In this document: positions 1-8,501 of the stretch, piece after piece
Layout: every line of letters begins with the position of its first letter
How positions within the stretch are numbered: the first letter of the stretch is position 1
Assembly (NCBI RefSeq): GCF_000317045.1
Contig: NC_019703.1
Location: 4,596,934-4,660,933, forward strand
Origin: Geitlerinema sp. PCC 7407
GTDB taxonomy: Bacteria; Cyanobacteriota; Cyanobacteriia; PCC-7407
Direction: 5' to 3'
Length of the DNA stretch: 64,000 nt
Made by a program: the position numbers and the translations under genes
The notes under the pieces: model-generated
Databases searched by the model: none
The model's input: only the letters and a program-made list of their open reading frames with translations
Told to the model about the DNA's origin: nothing

Positions 1-1
1 A

Positions 2-391
2 ACGGTCCTAGAAATCACGGAAGAGCAGCTCCAGCAGCTGTTGCAGGTGCGCCGCCAGTCCCTGTCGCTGAACGTGCGGGTGGGCCGCGAAGAGGATACG
101 GAGCTCGTAGATCTACTGGAGGACAACAATTCGCGATCGCCCGAAGCCCAGATGAGCGAGCGCATGATGCGCCAGGAAATCGCTGAGGTGCTCAGCGAGG
201 TCCTCACGGAGCGCGAAAAAGAGATTGTGTGCCTGCGCTACGGCATTGAGACCGGCGAAACCCATACGCTGGAGGAGGTCGGCAACATTTTCAATTTGTC
301 CCGAGAGCGGGTCCGCCAGATCCAGACTCGAGCGATGCGCAAACTGCGGCGGCCTCAGGTCGCCCGACGCTTGCAGGGCTGGCTGAAATAG
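2..391 (+). CDS. RNA polymerase sigma-70 factor, 3' end (partial)
   Basis: The reading frame is open from the left edge, so only the last 129 codons of a sigma-70 gene are visible. The visible part covers region 3 and region 4. Region 4.1 contains LTEREKEIVCLRYGI and region 4.2 the helix-turn-helix TLEEVGNIFNLSRERVRQIQ, which in this family binds the -35 element. The absence of an ECF-type layout and the RpoD-like region 4 point to a group 1 or group 2 (RpoD-like) factor. Cyanobacteria carry several such paralogues, and region 4 alone does not say which one this is. No convincing intrinsic terminator follows. Confidence 0.93.
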   Translation, partial: TVLEITEEQLQQLLQVRRQSLSLNVRVGREEDTELVDLLEDNNSRSPEAQMSERMMRQEIAEVLSEVLTEREKEIVCLRYGIETGETHTLEEVGNIFNLSRERVRQIQTRAMRKLRRPQVARRLQGWLK

Positions 392-610
392 GAACGGCGC
401 TGCATCCTCGCTGATCGATGAAGTTTTTGGTCGGTTTTTGAGCGATCGCTGACATTCTGAGGTCGTGAACCTTAAGGCTTCCTAGAAAATCCTGAGATTT
501 TTGGGATTTCAAGGTAAAGACGGATGCAGAATTTTAGTGATTGTGCGTGTAGGATTGGGTGGGTATATGTCTGTGCAAGTTTAGTGACTGAAGGGAATTC
601 GAGGAGGGCA

Positions 611-1093
611 ATGTCTGCAAATTTTCTGATACGTCCGGCTGTCTCGACGGATACAGGGGCAATTTTCGGACTCATTCGGGACTTGGCAGACTACGAGCGC
701 CTGCTCCCAGAAATGGTGGGGACTGAGGCGGACTTGGAGCGCCACTTGTTTGGCGATCGCCCCTATGCCGAAGTGCTAGTGGCTGAAGTCCGTCACCAGC
801 TGGTGGGCTTCGCCCTCTTTTTTCCAACCTATTCCACGTTCCTGACTCGTCCCGGTTTGCATCTTGAGGACCTCTTTGTGCGCTCGGACTATCGCGGTCA
901 AGGGATAGGCAAAGCGCTGATCCAGGGGGTCGCCCAGGTGGCCCGCGATCGCGGTTATGGCCGCCTAGAGTGGAATGTTCTCGACTGGAACGCACCGGCC
1001 ATTGAGTTTTATCAGCGGATCGGGGCAACTTTGCTACCCGATTGGCGAATTTGTCGGGTCACTGATCCGGCTTTGAGTACTTTGGCCCCGTAA
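611..1093 (+). CDS. GNAT family N-acetyltransferase
   Basis: A 160-residue single-domain GNAT protein, expected to transfer acetyl from acetyl-CoA to an amine; the substrate cannot be told from sequence. The acetyl-CoA loop motif (RSDYRGQGIGKALI) and the downstream strand-helix typical of the fold (LEWNVLDWNAPAIEFYQRIGA) are clear. This most resembles the diamine/spermidine-acetyltransferase-like branch, which is inference. I chose the ATG at 611 because GAGGAGGG lies just upstream; the frame remains open further upstream but lacks a ribosome binding site and family similarity there. Confidence 0.9.
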   Translation: MSANFLIRPAVSTDTGAIFGLIRDLADYERLLPEMVGTEADLERHLFGDRPYAEVLVAEVRHQLVGFALFFPTYSTFLTRPGLHLEDLFVRSDYRGQGIGKALIQGVAQVARDRGYGRLEWNVLDWNAPAIEFYQRIGATLLPDWRICRVTDPALSTLAP

Positions 1094-1395
1094 AAAGGAG
1101 TAGCAGCCTTGCGGACAGTGGGTTGAAATTGATGGTCCGCTACTCAGTTATCGGATCTGCAAGTACGATGGATGTGCAAGAAGCTTTGTGATCTGAGTCA
1201 CTCATTATTCCTGATTTGGGCACAAGGGTCAGGGGTTTTAGTCACTCGCAAAGGACCCCAACATCACGCTTGTAGTGGATGGGCTATCACATCCTTGGGG
1301 GTGGAGAGTACGGCATAGTATCATCAACGTCCCCCGCTCGCTCGCCCTCACTTTCCGGCTTTCGTCCATTTGTTCCCCAGCCTCGGTTACTGCTG
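1094..1395 (+). other. Intergenic region, no gene seen
   Basis: About 300 bases between the acetyltransferase and a small secreted-protein gene. I find no RNA gene or strong terminator. A possible -10-like TAGTATCAT lies near 1316-1324 in front of the small gene, but no matching -35 is convincing. Confidence 0.4.
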
Positions 1396-1584
1396 ATGAA
1401 CGCCTCTCTAGCCTCGAGTTTTCAGTTTAGGCTTAATCCTCCAAAAACAGCGATCGCGCTGCTGATGAATGGCTTGATGGTTGTGATGGTTGTAGGCCTG
1501 TGGTTTCAGCCCGCGTGGGCGGAGGACTACACGCCCACCGTCGATGGCGGCCCAACCACAAGCGACAGCGGCGGCACGCGCTAG
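1396..1584 (+). CDS. Small secreted protein with signal peptide
   Basis: A 62-residue protein with no family I recognise. After an N-terminal stretch with lysine comes a hydrophobic core (AIALLMNGLMVVMVVGLWF) ending in a typical signal-peptidase I site, PAWA|EDY. Cleavage would leave about 27 residues rich in Thr, Asp, Gly and Ser (DYTPTVDGGPTTSDSGGTR). I chose ATG 1396 because it gives a complete signal peptide; the frame is open further upstream. A short inverted repeat CGCTAG-AGGC-CTAGCG overlaps the stop codon (1579-1594). It may be a real small exported peptide, but conservation is unknown. Confidence 0.5.
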   Translation: MNASLASSFQFRLNPPKTAIALLMNGLMVVMVVGLWFQPAWAEDYTPTVDGGPTTSDSGGTR

Positions 1585-1702
1585 AGGCCTAGCGGGCTTT
1601 GTGTGAACAAAGGTCTTTCGCCCCTTGCTCCCCTCAGCACTTCGGTAGACCATGGAAGCGGCGCAAGCCTGAGTCTGCCGACACGATTTTTAGGGGGAGA
1701 CC

Positions 1703-1909
1703 ATGACAATCTGGGTAAATGAGCAGATTGATCCGATCGGAATTTTGTATTCCTGCATTGCCAGCAAGAGCGAGGCTCACGCGAAGGAATGCCACAAGTC
1801 CTTTGAGCAGAATCTGACGCCCCAGCAAAAAGCCGAAGGCTGGGTGGCGCGGATGCGCACGGTCGAAACCTGGGACGAGGTGCCCGTGAATGCGCTGAAG
1901 CTGGACTAG
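1703..1909 (+). CDS. Small conserved-type hypothetical protein
   Basis: A 68-residue soluble protein beginning MTIWVNEQIDPIGILYSCIA, preceded by GGGGGAGACC as ribosome binding site. It has no signal peptide or membrane segment, two cysteines (one in YSCIAS, one in KECHKS), and a charged helical middle (EAHAKECHKSFEQNLTPQQKAEGW). It has the look of the short cyanobacterium-specific proteins annotated as hypothetical. It runs convergent with the K+ channel gene 12 bases away. No function can be assigned. Confidence 0.65.
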   Translation: MTIWVNEQIDPIGILYSCIASKSEAHAKECHKSFEQNLTPQQKAEGWVARMRTVETWDEVPVNALKLD

Positions 1910-1921
1910 GGGCGATCGCCC

Positions 1922-3052
1922 TTAGCTCGAACTCGAACGAGGCAGGCGCAGTTTTTTTCCCTGCCTCGGGCTGAGGATTTGGTTGAGGCTGCGGAGCTGC
2001 TCAGCGGTGCCCAGGCAAATGATGACATCGCGCGGCAATAGCTGGGTGTCTGCGGTCGGCCCCACGGTGAGGGCGCCCTCAGAGCGCCGAATGGCCAGCA
2101 CCAGGGCGCCGGACTGCGATCGCAGGCGCGCGTCCCGCAGGGAGAGACCAACCAAGGGGCAGGTCTCCGGATCGATCAAGAATTCTTCTAGGTAGTAGGC
2201 GCGATCGCCTCCCGTCAGCGTCCCGTCCAAAAAGTCCATCACTTCGGGCCGGATCGCCGCCGCTGCCATGCGTTTTCCGCCCGTGATGTAGGGCGAGATC
2301 ACCACATCAGCCCCGCCTCGCCGCATTTTCTTCACGGCTTCCTCGGTGCTGGCGCGGGCGATCGCGCGAATTTTGGGATTGAGGGTCTTGGCAGAGAGCA
2401 CCGTGTACAGATTCTCGGCGTCGGACGGCAGCGCCGCCACGATGCACGCAGCCCGGTCGATCCCGACCCGCAACAGGGTTTCATCCAGCGTCGCGTCTCC
2501 CTGGAGCGCCGGATATCCCAGGTCTTGGGCTGTTTGCAGCAGCGCCCCATCGAGGTCTACCACCACAAAGGTGATTCCCTCGACCGCGAACTCTAGAGCT
2601 ACCTGCCGGCCGGTCCGACCGAACCCGCAAATAATGTAGTGATTGGCTAGGGTGTCCATCAGCCGCCGTCGCTGTTGCAGTCGAATTCTTTCCTGAAAGT
2701 AGCCCTGGATCAGAGCCTCTGTAAATCGGTTGACGATGTAGCCGATGCTAATCACGCCCAGCAAAATAAGCGTCATCGTAAACAATCGACCGCGATCGCC
2801 CAGAGGATGGATCTCGCCGTAGCCCACCGTCGCCAGGGTGATCATGGTCATGTAGGCAGCGTCGGTCCAGGGCCAGCCCTCTACCAGCCAATACCACAGC
2901 GTCCCGGCCACAAACACGCCCACCAAGGCCACCACACCGCCAATGAGTTCTGCTTGGAGTCGCCTATAGCGCTGCTCAATAGCCGAAGGAGACGAAAAAG
3001 ACGGCTCTGCGTTCACACAGATCTCGCAGAAGATAAAAGTGAGTGCTGCCAT
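1922..3052 (-). CDS. Potassium channel with RCK (TrkA-N/TrkA-C) domains
   Basis: A 376-residue two-transmembrane potassium channel subunit. The N-terminal part has one TM helix, a pore helix and the selectivity filter TVGYGE, then a second TM helix (about residues 28-115). The cytoplasmic half begins with a Rossmann RCK-N domain (YIICGFGRTGRQVALEF) and ends with a TrkA-C domain (about residues 285-365). The layout is that of ligand-gated MthK-like channels, which work as tetramers with an octameric gating ring. The filter ends in Glu rather than the usual Asp. I kept the ATG at 3052; the first ~20 residues are not typical of the family, so a shorter form is possible. Confidence 0.92.
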   Translation of the reverse strand: MAALTFIFCEICVNAEPSFSSPSAIEQRYRRLQAELIGGVVALVGVFVAGTLWYWLVEGWPWTDAAYMTMITLATVGYGEIHPLGDRGRLFTMTLILLGVISIGYIVNRFTEALIQGYFQERIRLQQRRRLMDTLANHYIICGFGRTGRQVALEFAVEGITFVVVDLDGALLQTAQDLGYPALQGDATLDETLLRVGIDRAACIVAALPSDAENLYTVLSAKTLNPKIRAIARASTEEAVKKMRRGGADVVISPYITGGKRMAAAAIRPEVMDFLDGTLTGGDRAYYLEEFLIDPETCPLVGLSLRDARLRSQSGALVLAIRRSEGALTVGPTADTQLLPRDVIICLGTAEQLRSLNQILSPRQGKKLRLPRSSSS

Positions 3053-3131
3053 CGACCAAGCACGAGCTTCAGCAGGCAGTGACCTTAATGTAGCGGCTCA
3101 ACCAATGCCAGAGAGTCGCCGCACCGAGATT

Positions 3132-3162
3132 CAAAAAAGGCCCTTGAGATCATCAAGGGCCT
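3132..3162 (-). terminator. Intrinsic terminator of the TPR gene
   Basis: A perfect 10-bp stem AGGCCCTTGA/TCAAGGGCCT with loop of five bases (3138-3162). On the minus strand it is followed by a run of six T (3133-3138). It lies just after the stop of the minus-strand TPR gene. Confidence 0.85.
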
Positions 3163-3188
3163 GGAAGATTCGGGCAAAGCCGCTGGGC

Positions 3189-4268
3189 TTAATTCAGGCC
3201 GTCTAGGGCACTTTCGGCTTTCTGCAAGCCTTCTGCGTCGTTGGCCTGACGGAACAGATCCCGCGCCCGGTTAAAGGCTTCTTTGGCTTCTTGGGGGCGA
3301 TCGCGGCCTTTGAGGGCGACGCCGAGCTGGTAGTAGGCCGTGGGATTGTTGGGGGTAATTTCCAGCAGCCGTCGGTAGGCGACGATCGCCCGGAGGTAGT
3401 CTTCTTGGTTGATGTACACCTCGCCGATCGCGGCTTGGGCCTCGGCCAAGTTTGGCTGCAGGGCCACGGCGCGCCGCAGCGAGTTGAGGGCCGCTTCATT
3501 TTGGCCCTGGGCCTGGAGGACTTTACCCACTTGCAGATGCACCTCGGCATTGCGGGGCTCTAGCTCAGCGGCGCGCTCAAGAGAGGCGATGCCCGCTTGG
3601 GTATTGCCCATCAGAAGCTGGGTGACGCCAAGCTTGAGGTGGACGTTGCCGCTATTGGGGGCGATCGCCAAGGCCTGCTGGAACGAGCGCAGCGCATCCT
3701 GGGGACGATCCTGCTGCAAATAGATCGAGCCAATGGACTCGTAGGCCTGCCAGTTTTTGGCGTCGAGGCTGGTGACCTGGCGATAGGCCTGAAGGGCGCC
3801 TGCGGGATCTCCTTGGCGATAGAGGACCGTTCCTAGGCCGAGGTGGGCATTAATGTTTTTGGGATCGAGCTGGGCAGATCGCCGATAGGCGTCGCTGGCT
3901 CCGCGATAGTCTTCCTGGTTGGCCAGGGCAAACCCGAGGGCGTAGTAGAAATCGGCGTTTTTGTTGTCGAGGGCGATCGCCCGCCGATAGGCCTCTGCCG
4001 AAGCAGCATAGTTGCCCTGACGCGCCTGCACATAGCCAATCCCAGAGAAGATGCGGGGATTGTCCTGGGACAGGGTGGCGGCGCGCTCGTAGGCGGCCAG
4101 CGCTCCTGTCAGGTCCCCGGATTGGACTAATTCTCGTCCTTGCTTGAGGAGATCGCGCAGCTCCTGATCAGAGCTAGCTTGCGCCACGAGGGCGGCTGGT
4201 TGGGGGGCTGCCACCACGGGCGCACCGGTCACAGCCAAAACACCGAGGGGGAGAAGATATTTATACAC
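3189..4268 (-). CDS. Secreted tetratricopeptide repeat protein
   Basis: A 359-residue protein starting at a GTG. Residues 1-20 form a signal peptide (LLPLGVLAVTGAPVVA) with cleavage near VVAAPQ. The rest is an almost unbroken array of about eight or nine 34-residue TPR units (for example AYRRAIALDNKNADFYYALGF), from about residue 35 to 350. TPR solenoids bind other proteins; the export signal places this one in the periplasm or thylakoid lumen. No enzymatic domain is present. It has its own intrinsic terminator and no obvious partner next to it. Confidence 0.9.
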   Translation of the reverse strand: MYKYLLPLGVLAVTGAPVVAAPQPAALVAQASSDQELRDLLKQGRELVQSGDLTGALAAYERAATLSQDNPRIFSGIGYVQARQGNYAASAEAYRRAIALDNKNADFYYALGFALANQEDYRGASDAYRRSAQLDPKNINAHLGLGTVLYRQGDPAGALQAYRQVTSLDAKNWQAYESIGSIYLQQDRPQDALRSFQQALAIAPNSGNVHLKLGVTQLLMGNTQAGIASLERAAELEPRNAEVHLQVGKVLQAQGQNEAALNSLRRAVALQPNLAEAQAAIGEVYINQEDYLRAIVAYRRLLEITPNNPTAYYQLGVALKGRDRPQEAKEAFNRARDLFRQANDAEGLQKAESALDGLN

Positions 4269-4591
4269 GGAGATGGTTGTAAGAGAGCGAACGGCTTTCA
4301 GGCGACTCCGAGGGTTTTTAACCCATGCGATCGCCTAGACGCAAATCCGGACATTTTTACTGGAAGGAACCTCACCCCACTGCCGTCTGTTGACGACTCG
4401 ACTTCCAGGCGATCGCGCAATGTTTTGTCACAAACCTGAAAGCTAATCGAAAATTTTAGCAACAACTGCTGGGATTCCAAACCGGGAGCTTCCCAGGCTC
4501 TAGCGTGCCTAGAGCCCCAAACCGGCCAAAACTGGCCAAAATGCCGAGTTTTGCCCTTCTAAGGGCGATCGCGCTTCCGCTGGGCCGTGCT
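4269..4591. other. Intergenic region with one inverted repeat
   Basis: Between the starts/ends of two minus-strand genes. It holds two HIP1-like sites and a perfect 8-bp inverted repeat GGCTCTAG-CGTGC-CTAGAGCC at 4496-4516, 76 bases after the stop of the PEBP lipoprotein gene. There is no T tract, so termination is uncertain. I see no gene here. Confidence 0.45.
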
Positions 4592-5182
4592 CTAGCGCTG
4601 GCGCGTGTAGCGCCCCATCAAGTCTGCTTGGCCCAAGACCTTGCCCTGCATCGCTTTGAGCACTTCGCCTTTGAGCGCTGCTGGCGGCAAATTGAGGGGC
4701 GAACCGAGAGCATAGAGCTTGAAGAAATAGCGGTGCGTGCCCCGAGGCGGGCACGGCCCCCCGTAGCCGACTTTGCCAAAGTCATTCTTGCCCTGGAGCG
4801 CACCATTGGCCAAGCGGCTGTCGGGCGTCACCCCTTCGGGCAGCGATCGCGTCTCGGGGGGCAGGTTGTACACCAGCCAGTGCACAAAGGTCCCTCCAGG
4901 GGCATCGGGATCTTCAACCACCAGCGCCAAGCTCCCGGTGCCTTCGGGCGGCGCTTCCCAAGTCAGGGCAGGCGATCGGTTGTCGCCATCGCAGGTGTAG
5001 CGCGACGGGATTTCGCTGCCCGCTGCAAAAGCAGTACTTTCGAGGTTCATTGGGGTTGCCTCCCCCACAATATCGGTTGCAATATCGGTTGAAGTCAGGC
5101 CGCTACAGGCCACCAATCCCGCTAGGCCGAGCACGCTGACCCAGCGCGCAAACTGCCCCTTGAGTCCCATCCTGCTTCTCAA
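4592..5182 (-). CDS. YbhB/YbcL (Raf kinase inhibitor-like, PEBP) lipoprotein
   Basis: A protein of about 192-196 residues. The N-terminus is a lipoprotein signal with lipobox LVAC at about residues 23-26, so it is expected to be lipid-anchored. The mature part is a phosphatidylethanolamine-binding-protein fold of the bacterial YbhB/YbcL type: DPDAPGGTFVHWLVYNLP forms the ligand pocket, and GKVGYGGPCPPRGTHRYFF is the family signature. The role of the bacterial family is not settled. An alternative start lies at 5170 (MGLKGQ). Confidence 0.9.
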   Translation of the reverse strand: MRSRMGLKGQFARWVSVLGLAGLVACSGLTSTDIATDIVGEATPMNLESTAFAAGSEIPSRYTCDGDNRSPALTWEAPPEGTGSLALVVEDPDAPGGTFVHWLVYNLPPETRSLPEGVTPDSRLANGALQGKNDFGKVGYGGPCPPRGTHRYFFKLYALGSPLNLPPAALKGEVLKAMQGKVLGQADLMGRYTRQR

Positions 5183-5284
5183 ACGCTTCTGCTTTTATTG
5201 GAGCAAGGCGCGGGCAGGAGTGCCGTTAAATTATGCAGATTTATTTTTTCAGGGATTCAGGGGCGATCGCCCACCCCGTGGCCC

Positions 5285-6688
5285 CTAGTCCGGCAGGCCC
5301 ATCACGCTGCGGTAGCGGGCCTCAATGGCCTGGACCGTCTTGGATTGGCGCTGGGGAATCCAGCTCGACAGCTCGAACAGGCGCTGGCGCAGGTGAGCAA
5401 CATCGGTCGTGGTGATCTGGCCGTCGGCGATCACGGGGCGGCCGCGCACCCAGCTATGGCTGATCGCATTGGTTGGGCGGCCCAGGATCAGCAGCCCAAT
5501 GGGGTCCGTGCGGGGCAGCAGCGACAGGCTGGTGAGGTCGTAGAGCACGAGATCGGCGTCTTTGCCCACCGTGAGGGAGCCAAAGCGATCGCCCGAGGCG
5601 AGGCCCTTGGCGCCGCCCAGGGAGGCCATTTCGACTGCCTGACGGGGCGTGATCCACTGGCGATAGTCAAAGTCAGTGATGTTGTGCAAAATCGAGCCGA
5701 TTTTGATCGCCTCTAGCAGATCCTGAGCGTCATTGCTGGCGGACCCGTCGCAGCCAAAGGCCACGTTCACCCCGCGCTGTCGATAGGTCAGCAGGGGCGC
5801 AATCCCGCTGCCCAGGCGCAGGTTGCTGAGGGGATTGTGCACCACGGTGGACTGGGTGGCCGCGAGGATGTCGATTTCGGCGTCCTCCAGCCACACGCAG
5901 TGAGCCAGGGAGGTCTGGGGGCCTAGATAGCCGATTTCTTTGAGATGCTGCACGGCGCTACAGCCGTATTTTTCTTGGGCGAGGAGCTTTTGGGCTTTGG
6001 TTTCCAGGAGGTGGGAGTGGCGGCACAGCTGGTAGCGATCGCTCAGTTCCACACAGCCCTCAAAGAGGCGATCGGAGCACAGCTGAATCCCTGTGGGCGC
6101 TGTCATGATGCTCACGCCCGCGTCGGGTTCATGGAACCGCTGGGCTATTTGCTCCAGGATTTCTAGGGTCTCGCGGGTCGATCGCAGACAGCGGCCAATG
6201 TCGCTGGGGCTGCTGCCCGCAGGCATACCAGCACCCGCCACTTGGTCTTGGATCAGGGGGCCGACGAAGGCGCGAATACCGACTTCTTGATAGGCTTGGG
6301 CCACCGCCGCCACGCTCTCGATTTCTTTGCCAGGGATCGGCACCACGTGATCGACGACGCAGGTGCCCCCAGAGAGCAGCGTTTCGACGGCGGTTCCCAG
6401 AGCGCTCAGGTACATATGCTCGGGATCGAGGGGCGCGAATTCGTAGAGTTCGGCGATCCACAGCTCCAGCGGCACCGAGGGGATGATGCCGCGCTGCCAC
6501 ATTTCGGAGGAGTGGGTGTGGGCGTTGACAAAGCCCGGCAGCAGCAGCTTGTGAGTGCCGTCGATGAGGGTGCCCTGGGGGTCGAGGTGCGGGGCGATCG
6601 CGCCAATGCGGCCCGCGGTGATATGAACATCAACGGTTTCATACCCTGTCTCAACCGGAATAAGCGCGTTCTGAATCGTAAAGTTCAC
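5285..6688 (-). CDS. Amidohydrolase of the TrzA/MtaD (cytosine-deaminase-like) family
   Basis: A metal-dependent hydrolase of about 467 residues, related to S-adenosylhomocysteine/methylthioadenosine deaminases and guanine/chlorohydrolases. Visible metal ligands are the HxH pair in FVNAHTHSSEMW, a histidine in the CRHSHLLET segment, a histidine in SLAHCVWLED and the aspartate in FGCDGSASND. The C-terminal KDADLVLYD segment is the usual composite-domain end. The substrate is probably an aminated ring compound but is not determined. I prefer the GTG at 6688 (VNFTIQNALI), since upstream residues do not resemble the family; the open frame extends to 6892. Confidence 0.9.
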   Translation of the reverse strand: MNFTIQNALIPVETGYETVDVHITAGRIGAIAPHLDPQGTLIDGTHKLLLPGFVNAHTHSSEMWQRGIIPSVPLELWIAELYEFAPLDPEHMYLSALGTAVETLLSGGTCVVDHVVPIPGKEIESVAAVAQAYQEVGIRAFVGPLIQDQVAGAGMPAGSSPSDIGRCLRSTRETLEILEQIAQRFHEPDAGVSIMTAPTGIQLCSDRLFEGCVELSDRYQLCRHSHLLETKAQKLLAQEKYGCSAVQHLKEIGYLGPQTSLAHCVWLEDAEIDILAATQSTVVHNPLSNLRLGSGIAPLLTYRQRGVNVAFGCDGSASNDAQDLLEAIKIGSILHNITDFDYRQWITPRQAVEMASLGGAKGLASGDRFGSLTVGKDADLVLYDLTSLSLLPRTDPIGLLILGRPTNAISHSWVRGRPVIADGQITTTDVAHLRQRLFELSSWIPQRQSKTVQAIEARYRSVMGLPD

Positions 6689-6851
6689 GGCCCTGACCTT
6701 TTTCCCAGGAGAAGTCCAAAACAAATGCAGGTGGGGCAGCCCGGGGAGATGCCCACAGCGATCGCCCAATTTTGGCACAGTCGGCCCCAGGGCGCATCCT
6801 GCCGAGACTTGATATGGTGAACAAGCTGTGGATTTGGTGCGATCGCCCGCT

Positions 6852-8501
6852 ATGCTGCCCGTCAAGCCCAAGGAAACCGTCTCGATGGTCACCCGCGATG
6901 GGGTGCGCCTGGATGCCGATCTCTATCGCCCCGAGGGGGAAGGGCCGTTTCCGGTGCTGCTGATGCGCCAGCCCTACGGACGGGCGATCGCCTCCACCGT
7001 GGTGTACGCCCATCCCGAATGGTACGCTGCCCACGGCTATCTGGTTGTGATCCAAGACGTCCGGGGGCGGGGCACCTCCGAGGGGACCTTTCGCCTGTTT
7101 GCCGATGAGATTGCCGACGGCGAAGACACGGTGCGCTGGGCGGCGGCGCTTCCCGGCAGCTCGGGGCGGGTGGGCATGTATGGCTTTTCCTATCAGGGCA
7201 TGACGCAGCTGTACGCGGCGATCGCCCGTCCGCCGGAGCTCCAGGCCCTGTGTCCCGCCATGATCGGCTACGACCTCCACCGCGACTGGGCTTATGAGGG
7301 GGGCGCTTTTTGCCTGCAAATGAATCTGGGCTGGGCCTTGCAGCTAGCCACTGAAACAGCGCGGCGGCGCGGGGATGAGGCGGCGTACCACGCCCTCTTG
7401 GCGGCGTCTCGCCAGCTTCCCCTGGGCGGGCCGGTCCCCGCCAATCCCCAGATCCTGCGGGATCTGGCGCCGGACTCCTTTTATCATGACTGGCTGGCTC
7501 ACCCAGACCCGCAGGCCGAGTACTGGCGATCGCTCTCCCCCCAGGGCCAAATGGACGCCGTCGATCTGCCGATGCTGCACATTGGCGGCTGGTTTGACAC
7601 CTATTTGCGGGGCACGCTGCGCTTTTATCGCGATCGCGCTGAGCATAGCCAGAAATCCCAGGCGCTGCTGGTGGGGCCCTGGGGGCACCTGCCCTGGGGT
7701 CGGCGGGTGGGCGATCGCGACTACGGCCCCGCCGCCGAGAGCCCGGTCGATCGCTGGCAAATCGCCTGGTTCGATCGCTGGCTGAAGGATCAGCCCGAGG
7801 CCTGGGGCGATCGCCCGCCGGTCACGCTGTTTGAGATGGGGCGCAATCAGTGGCGATCGCTGCCAAGCTGGCCCACCGCCCATCCCCAGCGCTTTTTCTT
7901 GACCAGTCACGGAGAAGCGGGCATCCGCACCGATGATGGACGCCTAACGCCCCAGCCGCCGTCTCAGGCAGGGCGCGATCGCTGGGTCCACGATCCGTGG
8001 CGGCCCGTCCCCGCCGCTGGGGGCCACGCCAGCTTTCCCGCTGGCCCCGTCGAGCGCGGCGCGGTGGACTGCCGCAGCGATGTGCTGACCTACAGCAGCG
8101 CGCCGCTCGACGTCGAGCTTTGCCTAGCGGGCGATCTGAGGCTTGAAGTCTTTTGTCAGGCCGATGTGCCCAGCTTTGACCTGTGCGCGGTCCTCTCCGA
8201 AGTGCTGCCCGACGGGCGCGTCTACGCCTTTAGCCAGGGCTATCGGCGCATCGATACCCCCCAGGCTCAGCCGATCGCCCTTGCGCTCCAGCCCACCTGC
8301 CAGACGATCGCGCCGGGCAGCGCCCTGCGCCTGAGCCTGAGCGCCGCCTGCTTTCCGGCCTTCCCGGTCAATCCGGGGACCGGCGATCGCGCCCACAGCG
8401 CCCGCACACTGACCGCCCAAATTGTCACCCTGCGCCTCGATCACGGCGGCGATCGCCCGTCTCAGCTGATTCTCAACCGGCTTGATTCGCCGTCGCCTTA
8501 G
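6852..8501 (+). CDS. CocE/NonD family hydrolase (X-Pro dipeptidyl-peptidase S15 type)
   Basis: About 549 residues. The N-terminal alpha/beta hydrolase domain has the nucleophile elbow GMYGFSYQGMTQ with Ser, and DVRGRGTSEG typical of CocE-like enzymes. The catalytic Asp is in HIGGWFDTYLRG, and the His in LLVGPWGHLPWG. The C-terminal third is the jelly-roll X-Pro-peptidase C-terminal domain. Family members hydrolyse esters or acyl-proline bonds; the substrate is unknown. GTG 6828 is an alternative start. The stop overlaps the stop of the convergent glycosyltransferase by four bases. It is divergent from the amidohydrolase. Confidence 0.9.
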   Translation: MLPVKPKETVSMVTRDGVRLDADLYRPEGEGPFPVLLMRQPYGRAIASTVVYAHPEWYAAHGYLVVIQDVRGRGTSEGTFRLFADEIADGEDTVRWAAALPGSSGRVGMYGFSYQGMTQLYAAIARPPELQALCPAMIGYDLHRDWAYEGGAFCLQMNLGWALQLATETARRRGDEAAYHALLAASRQLPLGGPVPANPQILRDLAPDSFYHDWLAHPDPQAEYWRSLSPQGQMDAVDLPMLHIGGWFDTYLRGTLRFYRDRAEHSQKSQALLVGPWGHLPWGRRVGDRDYGPAAESPVDRWQIAWFDRWLKDQPEAWGDRPPVTLFEMGRNQWRSLPSWPTAHPQRFFLTSHGEAGIRTDDGRLTPQPPSQAGRDRWVHDPWRPVPAAGGHASFPAGPVERGAVDCRSDVLTYSSAPLDVELCLAGDLRLEVFCQADVPSFDLCAVLSEVLPDGRVYAFSQGYRRIDTPQAQPIALALQPTCQTIAPGSALRLSLSAACFPAFPVNPGTGDRAHSARTLTAQIVTLRLDHGGDRPSQLILNRLDSPSP

